Below, piece after piece: positions 8,011 through 14,951 of a stretch of DNA of 24,271 bases. The notes under the pieces were generated by a model. It saw only the letters and a list, made by a program, of their open reading frames with translations, was not told where the DNA came from and made no database searches. The stretch spans positions 1 through 24,271 of the forward strand of contig JAGWQR010000352.1 in NCBI GenBank assembly GCA_028869975.1, given 5' to 3'. How positions within the stretch are numbered: position 1 is the first letter of the stretch; each line of letters starts with the position of its first letter. The translations under genes and the position numbers were made by a program. The DNA comes from Alphaproteobacteria bacterium. Lineage in GTDB: Bacteria > Pseudomonadota > Alphaproteobacteria > Sphingomonadales > Sphingomonadaceae.

Positions 8011-8052
8011 TGCCGATCGCTGATGGCGCACCATGCGGCCACCCCTCCGGCT
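8011..8052 (-). promoter_or_regulatory. Candidate S6:S18 ribosomal protein leader RNA
   Basis: On the minus strand, about 20 bases before rpsF, GCCG (8051-8048) can pair with CGGC (8015-8012). Inside this lies a hairpin in which GGTGG (8043-8039) pairs with CCATC (8026-8022) below an unpaired CCG (8038-8036). The known S6:S18 autoregulatory motif is a CCG in a bulge flanked by a stem and a hairpin, imitating the 16S rRNA site. Position, gene order and the CCG bulge fit. I folded it by hand, and an alternative pairing bulges a single C instead. Confidence 0.5.
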
Positions 8053-8105
8053 TGCTTGATCGTGTGGCGGGCCGCGCGATGCCGCGCTTTACGCCAGACC
8101 GCGCG

Positions 8106-8134
8106 CCCATAGTCGAAGCGTCACAAGTTTGCAA
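8106..8134 (-). promoter_or_regulatory. Candidate promoter of the rpsF-rpsR-rplI operon
   Basis: On the minus strand TTGCAA (8134-8129) and TATGGG (8111-8106) are separated by 17 bases, about 110 bases before rpsF. This would place the candidate S6:S18 leader wholly inside the transcript. Both boxes are imperfect and were found by eye. Confidence 0.3.
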
Positions 8135-8187
8135 GCCTGCGCGGTTATGGCCCGTCCCGTGCTTCGCTGCGCCACGCCGCAGCACGT

Positions 8188-8526
8188 TCAATAGCGACGT
8201 GCGGAGCGCCCCCAGTTGCCACGCGAAGAACGGCGCCGCTGTGGCGCCGTCAGGAAATAGGTCAGCGCTTCGATGATGCTGACAAGCGCCAGCAGCGCTA
8301 CAAGGCAGACAACAATCAAAATCCACAGCGCAAGCGCGATCGGCAACGTGAGCAGAAATGCCAGGCGCAGACGCGGCGACCAATAGAGCGGATGAAAAAC
8401 CAGCCCTAGCCACAGATTGATTTGCTGATGAAATTTGCGCACCGTATCATATATCCATAGCTGGCCAGCGAGCGCTGACAAAATTGTAACGATTCGTAAA
8501 ATACTCCGAGTTGGAGCAAAATTCAA
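8188..8526 (-). CDS. Small uncharacterised membrane protein
   Basis: I do not recognise a family. The frame gives 112 residues from a TTG at 8526. A moderately hydrophobic N-terminal segment comes first (ILRIVTILSALAGQLWIYD). An aromatic amphipathic stretch follows (NLWLGLVFHPLYWSP), then a long strongly hydrophobic region (about residues 54-93, enough for two helices around LTLPIALALWILIVVCLVAL). The tail is short and Arg-rich (RRRSSRGNWGRSARRY). The hydrophobic pattern and positive tail look like a real inner-membrane protein. There is no ATG in the frame; a GTG at 8442 would give an 84-residue version, and neither start has a clear ribosome site. It lies 41 bases after the mitofilin-like gene in the same orientation, so it may be the last gene of the hem operon. 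Confidence 0.5.
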   Translation of the reverse strand: MNFAPTRSILRIVTILSALAGQLWIYDTVRKFHQQINLWLGLVFHPLYWSPRLRLAFLLTLPIALALWILIVVCLVALLALVSIIEALTYFLTAPQRRRSSRGNWGRSARRY

Positions 8527-8567
8527 GTCAGCGGCCGTTCGGGAGTAGGTTAATCCGGTTTGGATGC

Positions 8568-9431
8568 CTAGCGTTTTGACATCCCCGCCGGCGGAACGGT
8601 CGCTTTGACGGTCTGGGGAGGTGCTACGGTTTCCTGCGTCAGCACCGCCGCCTCGATGACATCGAGCGCCGTATGGGCATCGATATAGCGCCGGGCACTG
8701 GCGAGCCAGACGTTGCCGCTGCGCGTCGCCGGCAGCCGTGCGATTTCGGCGGCAGCGCGATCAACCGCGCCGCTGCGCAGCGCGAGGCGGGCCTGCGCAA
8801 TCCGGTCTTGTCGGCGCGGTTCCACCTGGTCGGCGCGTCTGATGGTGAAGAGAGCGCCCAAATCCCGCTGAACACCGCGCCACCAGTTCCCTTGCGATGC
8901 GGACGAACCCGTTTCCACCGCCACGGCATCAAGCTGACCGTATAATTCATCGAGTGTAACGGGGGTGTGGGATGCTGCGATGATATTCGCAACCGCGCGC
9001 GGCTGGGTTGCGGCAAAACGCTGGTTAAGCAGGCCCTCAAGATAACCGAGCGCCACGCCGCGATCAATGGCGCGGCGCGCGGCAAAAGCCAGCATGATCT
9101 GTTCGGCGCGGTCCGCCTGCCCGGAGGCCGCGTTCGCTGCATCTTCGATGGCCGACATCCGTGCCGCAAGATTATCAACCTGCGCCTGCGTGATGACCGG
9201 CGGCGGCGGCAACGGTGCCCGAACGGCGGATGGGGCCGGTGCGGGCGGTTGCGGTGCTGTGTCGGCTGTGGGGGATACTGCGCTGCCCATGTGCCGAAAA
9301 TCGGGCCGCCAGTGATCGAGCGCCCATGCCATCAGCCCCAGACCACCGACAAAGGCCAGGCCCATTGCAATAAACAAGCCACGCAGCGGGTGCGCCCGTC
9401 GTGCGGGAGAAGATGAGTCGCGTTCGTTCAT
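8568..9431 (-). CDS. Mitofilin-like inner-membrane protein encoded downstream of hemD
   Basis: A 287-residue protein with a basic N-terminus, one transmembrane helix (GLFIAMGLAFVGGLGLMAWAL, about 19-39) and a Pro/Ala-rich linker (about 50-82). A helical, Ala-rich periplasmic part follows (AQVDNLAARMSAIEDAANAA and on). This single-anchor plus coiled-coil layout, and its place directly after hemC-hemD, match the COG4223/mitofilin-related proteins that follow hemD in many alphaproteobacteria. They also recall HemX, encoded after hemD in enterobacteria. The family is related to mitochondrial Mic60, but residue-level support here is weak because the conserved C-terminal part is short. The ATG at 9431 is 19 bases after the hemD stop. 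A role in haem synthesis or membrane organisation is inferred from context only. Confidence 0.65.
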   Translation of the reverse strand: MNERDSSSPARRAHPLRGLFIAMGLAFVGGLGLMAWALDHWRPDFRHMGSAVSPTADTAPQPPAPAPSAVRAPLPPPPVITQAQVDNLAARMSAIEDAANAASGQADRAEQIMLAFAARRAIDRGVALGYLEGLLNQRFAATQPRAVANIIAASHTPVTLDELYGQLDAVAVETGSSASQGNWWRGVQRDLGALFTIRRADQVEPRRQDRIAQARLALRSGAVDRAAAEIARLPATRSGNVWLASARRYIDAHTALDVIEAAVLTQETVAPPQTVKATVPPAGMSKR

Positions 9432-9450
9432 TTCAGTCCGGCTGCGTCAG

Positions 9451-10107
9451 TTAACATGGATTTGCCGCCAGCGCCAACAGAGCATCGTCGGTCGGGGCCG
9501 AGGCGATATGGAATGACGCCCAGCCAAGCCCTGCGGTCTGCGCCGCTGCGGCGCTGATCGCAAGGATTCGATGGCGGATGCGCGCTTCATCGGGGATGAT
9601 TTCGGCCAGCCGCGCCCCGGCGCGGGGGCTGTGGATGAGGATGAAATCGGCTTCGGGCAGCGGCGGCGGCGGGTCGATCGCCTGCGCAGCATACACAATC
9701 CGCCGCTCGATCCGAACCCAGGGCGCATCAGGCACATGATGATCTTCCCCGCACAGGTGCAGCACCCGGCCCATACCATGATCGCGCAGAATTTCGGCGA
9801 GCGCCACCACATCCCCCGCGCCGGTATGGATACTGCTGAAGCCTGCCGCGCACGCGGCCTGCGCTGTCGCCATACCCACTGCGAACAGCGGCAGGTGCCA
9901 GTAAGCGGGGAGCAGGCTGCCCCCCAACCGCGCGGCGTTGGCGCTGGTCATCATCACAGCGTCGAGAGTGGCGGGATCGACCGGGGGCCAGGCGCGCGGT
10001 TCGATATTGAAGAGCGGTGCGGGGATGGCTTCGAAACCCAGCGCTGCCGCGCGCGCGGCGGTGGCGCTCGCCCCCGGCTCGGGACGCAGGATGAGCAGCC
10101 GCGTCAT
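9451..10107 (-). CDS. hemD: Uroporphyrinogen-III synthase (HemD)
   Basis: Cyclises hydroxymethylbilane to uroporphyrinogen III with inversion of ring D, in the cytoplasm. The 218-residue protein starts with the family pattern MTRLLILRPEPGASATAARA. It then shows LDAVMMTSANAARLGG (the S-N substrate-contact loop), LPLFAVGMATAQAACAAGF and, in the second domain, ADFILIHSPRAGARLAEII and ILAISAAAAQTAG. HemD is a weakly conserved family, so the adjacent hemC carries much of the weight. Its ATG overlaps the hemC stop in an ATGA, which indicates translational coupling with the enzyme that makes its unstable substrate. Confidence 0.9.
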   Translation of the reverse strand: MTRLLILRPEPGASATAARAAALGFEAIPAPLFNIEPRAWPPVDPATLDAVMMTSANAARLGGSLLPAYWHLPLFAVGMATAQAACAAGFSSIHTGAGDVVALAEILRDHGMGRVLHLCGEDHHVPDAPWVRIERRIVYAAQAIDPPPPLPEADFILIHSPRAGARLAEIIPDEARIRHRILAISAAAAQTAGLGWASFHIASAPTDDALLALAANPC

Positions 10108-11021
10108 GGCTTGAAAGAGTGGCGTAAGCGCGGTGACGCCTCGGCGAGCATCGCGGTTCCTAGCTGACGGATGGCCGCCATGTCATCGGGCGAAGCGGTT
10201 ATCGCACGGCGCACGACTTCAATCCCGTCTTCGCTGTAAATCTCTGCGCGCAGATGCACGCCCGCCCTGTCGGGTAACGCCAGTGCCGCCAGCGCCGAAT
10301 GGCACGAGCCGCCCAGTGCCTCAAGCAGCGTGCGCTCGGCCATAACACAGGTGAAGGTCTCGGCATGGTTGATCGCCGCGACAAGCCCGCCCACGCGTGC
10401 ATCATTGGCGCGCACCTCAACCCCGATGGCACCCTGCGCCGGGGCGGGCAGCATGGTTTCGAGCGGGATCGGCGTGCCAATGATCGCCATGCCCAGCCGC
10501 GCCAGCCCCGCCGCCGCGAGCAATGTTGCATCCACCGCGCCGCTCTCCACCTTCGCCAGCCGCGTCGCGACATTGCCGCGCAGCAGCGTGATGTTGAGGT
10601 CTGGCCGCAGCCGCAGCAGTTGCGCCCGGCGGCGCGGGCTCGCCGTGCCCACCACCGCCCCCTGCCGCAGCTTCACAATCGCGGGCGCGCCGATCAGTCG
10701 GTCCCGCACATCCGCGCGTTCGAGCATCGCGGCGATGCGGAATTGTGGCGGGCGCAGCGTTTCGACATCCTTCATCGAATGCACCGCCATGTCGATTTCG
10801 CCGCGCGCCAGCGCCTGATCGAGTTCGCGCGTCCACAACACCTTGCCGCCAATCTCGGCGAGCGCACGATCCTGCACTTTGTCCCCGCTCGCAACGATTT
10901 TGACGATCTGGCAGTACGCCGGATCAAGGGCGTGGGCACTGATGAGCGCAGCACGCACGGCCTCTGCCTGCACCAGTGCGAGCGGCGAGGCGCGCGTGCC
11001 AATCCTGATTGCCCTGTTCAT
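10104..11021 (-). CDS. hemC: Hydroxymethylbilane synthase / porphobilinogen deaminase (HemC)
   Basis: Joins four porphobilinogen units into hydroxymethylbilane in tetrapyrrole synthesis. The 305 residues cover the three domains: IRIGTRASPLALVQAEAV (residues 5-22), WTRELDQALARGEIDMAVHS, then MKDVET with catalytic Asp85. GTASPRRRAQLL and LLRGNVATRLAKVESG contain the substrate-binding Arg residues. GGSCHSALAALA carries Cys240, which binds the dipyrromethane cofactor. The length is normal. It is the first gene of hemC-hemD-mitofilin-like. It diverges from tsaD with only 41 bases between the two start codons, so its promoter must overlap tsaD sequence or share that gap. Confidence 0.97.
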   Translation of the reverse strand: MNRAIRIGTRASPLALVQAEAVRAALISAHALDPAYCQIVKIVASGDKVQDRALAEIGGKVLWTRELDQALARGEIDMAVHSMKDVETLRPPQFRIAAMLERADVRDRLIGAPAIVKLRQGAVVGTASPRRRAQLLRLRPDLNITLLRGNVATRLAKVESGAVDATLLAAAGLARLGMAIIGTPIPLETMLPAPAQGAIGVEVRANDARVGGLVAAINHAETFTCVMAERTLLEALGGSCHSALAALALPDRAGVHLRAEIYSEDGIEVVRRAITASPDDMAAIRQLGTAMLAEASPRLRHSFKP

Positions 11022-11062
11022 CGCTGCTTGTGCTAGCGGCGCACGGCCCTATTGAAAAGCCC

Positions 11063-12097
11063 ATGACTGTGATTCTGGGTATCGAATCGAGCTGCGATGA
11101 AACGGCGGCGGCGCTGGTGGGTGATGATCGCCGTATCCTCGCGCACAAGCTCGGCACGCAAGAGGCGCTGCACAGACCCTATGGCGGCGTGGTGCCGGAG
11201 ATTGCGGCGCGCGCGCATGTCGAGGTGCTCACGCCGCTGATCGAGGCGGCTTTGACGGAGGCGGGGATGCGTCTGCGGCAAGTTGATGCGATTGCCGCCA
11301 CCGCCGGGCCGGGGCTGATCGGCGGGGTAATGGTCGGGCTGCTCACTGCCAAGGCGCTGAGCTATGCCTGCGAAAAGCCCTTGATTGCTGTCAATCATCT
11401 TGAGGGCCATGCATTGTCGCCCCGGCTGGCCGACCCGACTTTGGCGTATCCGTATCTGTTGCTGCTCGTTTCAGGCGGGCATTGCCAGTTGCTGCGGGTG
11501 GAGGGCGTCGGGCGCTACAAGCGCCTCGCGACCACGATCGACGATGCAGCGGGGGAAGCGTTCGACAAAACCGCCAAAATTTTGGGGCTAGGCTTTCCCG
11601 GCGGGCCTGCGGTGGAGGCAGCGGCGCGGCTGGGAGACGCGAAAGCGGTGCCGCTCCCGCGCCCGCTGAAAGGCTCAGCGGAGCCGCATTTCTCGTTTGC
11701 GGGGTTGAAATCAGCGGTGCTGCGCGCGCATCAGGCGGGTGTGCACACCCCGCAAGACATAGCCGCGAGCTTTCAGGCAGCGGTGGTCGATTGCCTGATC
11801 GACCGGACAGCGAAAGCGCTTGCCACCTGCGATGATGTGACCGCGCTGGTCGTAGCCGGGGGCGTTGCCGCCAATGCCAGCGTCCGTGCCGCACTGGAGG
11901 CGCTGGCGTCGCGGGCCGGTCTGCGTTTTGTCGCGCCGCCCTTATGGCTATGCACCGACAATGCAGCGATGATCGGCTGGGCGGGCATCGAACGCTTTGC
12001 CGCCGGGCTGATCGACACGCTGGAGGTGCCGGCGCGCCCGCGCTGGCCACTTGATCCGGACGCTGAAAAGGTACGCGGTGCCGGAGTCAAAGCATGA
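11063..12097 (+). CDS. tsaD: tRNA N6-adenosine threonylcarbamoyltransferase TsaD
   Basis: Transfers the threonylcarbamoyl group to A37 of ANN-decoding tRNAs (t6A), working with TsaB/TsaE, which are not in this window. The start at 11063 (MTVILGIESSCDETAAALV) is the universal N-terminus of the family; the frame runs 18 codons further upstream into the hemC spacer, but that part is not family-like. His112 and His116 in VNHLEGH and Asp299 in CTDNAAMIGWAG are the metal ligands. AGEAFDKTAKILGLGFPGG and FAGLKSAVLR are further ASKHA-fold motifs. The 344-residue length is typical. The Shine-Dalgarno is weak. The stop overlaps the gpsA start, so the two genes form one unit. Confidence 0.97.
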   Translation: MTVILGIESSCDETAAALVGDDRRILAHKLGTQEALHRPYGGVVPEIAARAHVEVLTPLIEAALTEAGMRLRQVDAIAATAGPGLIGGVMVGLLTAKALSYACEKPLIAVNHLEGHALSPRLADPTLAYPYLLLLVSGGHCQLLRVEGVGRYKRLATTIDDAAGEAFDKTAKILGLGFPGGPAVEAAARLGDAKAVPLPRPLKGSAEPHFSFAGLKSAVLRAHQAGVHTPQDIAASFQAAVVDCLIDRTAKALATCDDVTALVVAGGVAANASVRAALEALASRAGLRFVAPPLWLCTDNAAMIGWAGIERFAAGLIDTLEVPARPRWPLDPDAEKVRGAGVKA

Positions 12098-13083
12098 TGC
12101 GTGAAGGCATGAGGTTCGGGATTATCGGCGGCGGGGCATGGGGGACAGCACTTGGGCATCTGCTGTCGGATCGTGGTGACGTACTGCTCTGGGCGCGCGA
12201 GGCGGCGGTTGTAGAAAGCATCAACGAGCGCCATGAGAATACGGTGTTTCTGCCCGGCGTGCGCCTGTCCCTGCAGGTGCGCGCCACTGATGATCTGGTA
12301 GCGATTCGCGCTTGCGATGCCCTGCTGATCGTCACCCCCGCGCAGTTCGTGCGTGCTACGCTGACCGCGCTTGGAGACCCCCTGCAGCCGCTCATCCTGT
12401 GCGCCAAGGGGATCGAGACGGGCACGATGTTGCTGATGTCCGAAGTTGCGGCAGACTGCTGCCCATCCGCGCCCATCGCGATCCTCTCCGGCCCGACCTT
12501 TGCAGCGGAAGTGGCGCGCGGCCTGCCCACCGCGATCACGCTGGCGTGTGAAGATTCAGCGTTGGGTGCGCGGCTGGTTGAGGCGCTCGCCCGCCCGCAT
12601 TTCCGCCCTTATCTGTCTGATGATGTGATCGGCGCGGAGATTGGCGGCGCGGTCAAGAATGTGCTCGCGGTGGCATGCGGCGTCGCGACGGGCGCAAAGC
12701 TCGGCCAGAATGCGCAAGCGGCGCTGATCGCGCGCGGCTTTGCCGAAATGACCCGCTTCGGTTTGGCACGCAGGGCGCGGGCGGAGACATTGGCGGGGCT
12801 GTCGGGGCTGGGTGATCTGGTGCTGACCTGCTCATCCACCCAATCACGTAATTTCTCGCTCGGCGTGGCGCTCGGCGAGGGCAAGCGCGCGGCAGACGTG
12901 CTCGGCAGTCGTACGTCGGTGGCCGAGGGGGCGTTTACAGCGCCGGTCTTGTTGCAGGCGGCGCATCAGGCGGGCGTCGAAATGCCGGTGGTGGAAGCCG
13001 TGTGCGCGCTGCTCGACGGGCGCACCGCCATCGACAACGTTATGAATGATCTGCTGTCGCGCCCGCTGCGGGGGGAGGGGTAG
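12094..13083 (+). CDS. gpsA: Glycerol-3-phosphate dehydrogenase [NAD(P)+] GpsA
   Basis: Reduces dihydroxyacetone phosphate to sn-glycerol 3-phosphate for phospholipid synthesis. It has the Rossmann motif FGIIGGGAWGTALGHLL (residues 8-24), the substrate-site LSGPTFAAEVARGLPTA, EIGGAVKNVLAVACGVATG with catalytic Lys188, and the C-terminal helical domain with GLSGLGDLVLTCSSTQSRNF. The 329-residue length is normal. Three nearby ATGs are possible (12094, 12097, 12109). I chose 12094 because GGAG lies 7 bases upstream and the ATGA overlap with the tsaD stop suggests coupling. The last 44 bases are shared, antisense, with the 3' end of the convergent methyltransferase-like gene. Confidence 0.97.
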   Translation: MMREGMRFGIIGGGAWGTALGHLLSDRGDVLLWAREAAVVESINERHENTVFLPGVRLSLQVRATDDLVAIRACDALLIVTPAQFVRATLTALGDPLQPLILCAKGIETGTMLLMSEVAADCCPSAPIAILSGPTFAAEVARGLPTAITLACEDSALGARLVEALARPHFRPYLSDDVIGAEIGGAVKNVLAVACGVATGAKLGQNAQAALIARGFAEMTRFGLARRARAETLAGLSGLGDLVLTCSSTQSRNFSLGVALGEGKRAADVLGSRTSVAEGAFTAPVLLQAAHQAGVEMPVVEAVCALLDGRTAIDNVMNDLLSRPLRGEG

Positions 13084-13792
13084 CGCCCAGCGAACAGGCC
13101 TTGATCTGGTCGGGTGCGGGGCGATCTCCTTTCGCGTGAAAGCGCGCCAGATAACCGCCCGCGCTCGGCATATCCTTAAGCGCAACCAGCTTATACCCTA
13201 CCTGGCCGAACTCGCAGATCAGAAGCGCGGGCGGGGTACCATGCGCTTGCGTTGGCCGGTCAACATCGACGACATCGACCTCGCCCTTGTCGTTCAGGGC
13301 GGGGCGCATCCTCCACAAGAATTCGAATGGCGACGCGATTTCGTGATACATATGGATCATGAAAATGCGGTCAAAGCTGTGCGCGGGCAGCATCGGGTCC
13401 TCGGGCACGCCGAGCTTGACGCTGACATTGTCGAGCCGGTCACGCGCAATACGGTCGGCCAGCGTCGCGACATAATCCTTCTCAATATCTTCCGCGACAA
13501 CCCGGCCCTTCTTGCCAACCTTGGGCGCGAGATGGATGGTGTAATAGCCCTCGCCTGCGCCGATGTCCGCCACGGTCATGCCGGGCGCGACATGCACCGC
13601 CGCCATTACATCATCAGCCTCATGCGCCTTGTCGCGCGCCGGTTCGGTTGACCAGCGGGGCGATTCGATCGGCGCGGACAGGCGCTCGGCATTCGGGAAG
13701 GCGGAATGGGGGACGGCGGCGTCGTCGGTGGTTTGCGCACTCTGGCACGCGGCAAGGGCAAAGAGAGGGGCGAGGCTGAACGCCAGCCTCAA
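13040..13792 (-). CDS. Methyltransferase-fold protein with lipoprotein signal peptide
   Basis: A 250-residue protein. The N-terminus (MRLAFSLAPLFALAACQSAQ) is a short signal peptide with a lipobox-like LAAC, lipid-attachment Cys16 and Gln at +2, which would favour outer-membrane sorting by the E. coli rule. The rest is a class I SAM-dependent methyltransferase domain: glycine motif VADIGAGEGYYTIHLA (about 74-89), acidic EDIEKDY at the end of strand 2, and DRIFMIHMYHEI as the motif IV region. It resembles the predicted methyltransferases of COG4798, which often have signal peptides. The substrate is unknown. The start is TTG 13792: GGAGG lies 7 bases upstream and the codon overlaps the prfB stop as TTGA, so it is probably coupled to prfB. 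No ATG exists near the signal sequence. The 3' end overlaps gpsA by 44 bases. Confidence 0.8.
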   Translation of the reverse strand: MRLAFSLAPLFALAACQSAQTTDDAAVPHSAFPNAERLSAPIESPRWSTEPARDKAHEADDVMAAVHVAPGMTVADIGAGEGYYTIHLAPKVGKKGRVVAEDIEKDYVATLADRIARDRLDNVSVKLGVPEDPMLPAHSFDRIFMIHMYHEIASPFEFLWRMRPALNDKGEVDVVDVDRPTQAHGTPPALLICEFGQVGYKLVALKDMPSAGGYLARFHAKGDRPAPDQIKACSLGATPPPAAGATADHS

Positions 13793-14916
13793 TCGACATC
13801 CTCCACCACCACCTTCTCGCCGGTCACCCGTTGCGACAGCGCGGCGGCCATGAACCTGTCGAGATCACCGTCGAGCGTATCTCCGGGAGAGGTGGACGTC
13901 ACCCCGGTGCGCAAATCCTTCACGAGCTGATAGGGCTGGAGCACATAGGAGCGTATCTGGTGGCCCCAGCCGATGTCGGTCTTGCTCGCGGCGCTGGCGT
14001 TCGCTTCGGCCTCGCGTTTTTGCAGCTCAACTTCATAAAGACGCGCGCGGAGCTGCGAATACGCCTCGGCGCGGTTCTTGTGCTGGCTGCGCTGGTTCTG
14101 GCACTGCACCACAATGTTGGTGGGGATGTGGGTAATGCGCACGGCGGAGTCGGTTGTGTTGATATGCTGCCCGCCCGCGCCCGAGGCACGATAGGTGTCG
14201 ATGCGCAGATCGGCCTCGTTGATCTCGATCTCGATATTGTCATCGACAACCGGATAGACCCACACGCTCGCGAAACTGGTGTGGCGGCGCGCATTTGAAT
14301 CATAGGGGGAGATGCGCACGAGCCGATGCACGCCGCTCTCGGTTTTGGCATAGCCATAGGCGTTTTCGCCTTTGAGCAGCATCGTCGCGGACTTGATTCC
14401 CGCCTGCTCGCCGGCATGATAATCAATGAGCTCGACCTTGAAGCCACGCCGCTCGCCCCAGCGCTGATACATGCGCTGAAGCATCGATGCCCAGTCCTGG
14501 CTTTCGGTGCCGCCCGCGCCCGCGTTGATCTCGATATAGGTGTCGTTGCCGTCGGCCTCGCCCGCGAGCAGCGCGGCAACCTTGTCGGCCTCGGCTTTCT
14601 CGGCGAGGGTGGCAAGCGCCGTGACGCCATCCTCGACCAGCGCGTCATCGCCTTCGGCCTCGGCCATTTCGGTGAGTTCGACCGTATCGTTCAGCTCATT
14701 CTGGATCGCGCGCGTGGCGTTGATCGCGGCTTCGAGGCGGGTGCGCTCGCGCATCACCTCGCGCGCCGCGCGCGGGTTGTTCCAGAATTCGGGCTCTTCA
14801 ACCTGCGCGTTAAGCTCATCAAGCCGCTTGAGCGCACGATCCCAATCGAGAAAGCGCCTGAGCAGCGCGAGCGCGGCATTAATCTGGTCTACATGGCCAA
14901 GCGCTTCAGCGCGCAT
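13789..14916 (-). CDS. prfB: Peptide chain release factor 2
   Basis: Recognises UGA and UAA stop codons and triggers peptide release. The 375 residues cover the family's full length. SGAGGQHINTTDSAVRITH holds the GGQ motif (248-250), and RISPYDSNARRHTSF has SPY at 203-205 where E. coli RF2 has SPF. QCQNQRSQHKNRAEA completes the signature. The gene is a single open frame: at the place where many prfB genes have CTT-TGA-C and need +1 frameshifting (Leu23-Asp24 here), it reads CTC GAT with no stop. The start at 14916 has a GGAGA ribosome site. It lies 35 bases after the PBP1A gene, an arrangement common in alphaproteobacteria. Confidence 0.97.
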   Translation of the reverse strand: MRAEALGHVDQINAALALLRRFLDWDRALKRLDELNAQVEEPEFWNNPRAAREVMRERTRLEAAINATRAIQNELNDTVELTEMAEAEGDDALVEDGVTALATLAEKAEADKVAALLAGEADGNDTYIEINAGAGGTESQDWASMLQRMYQRWGERRGFKVELIDYHAGEQAGIKSATMLLKGENAYGYAKTESGVHRLVRISPYDSNARRHTSFASVWVYPVVDDNIEIEINEADLRIDTYRASGAGGQHINTTDSAVRITHIPTNIVVQCQNQRSQHKNRAEAYSQLRARLYEVELQKREAEANASAASKTDIGWGHQIRSYVLQPYQLVKDLRTGVTSTSPGDTLDGDLDRFMAAALSQRVTGEKVVVEDVD

Positions 14917-14951
14917 GAAAATTCTCCATCATATCTCTCCCAAAATCGGGC

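Noticed and set aside
10299..11036. 245-aa plus-strand frame opposite hemC
   Set aside because: Rich in Arg, His and Gln as expected for an antisense frame in GC-rich DNA; hemC on the other strand is unambiguous.
14840..14850. Possible programmed frameshift in prfB
   Set aside because: No in-frame TGA is present and the gene is one continuous frame.
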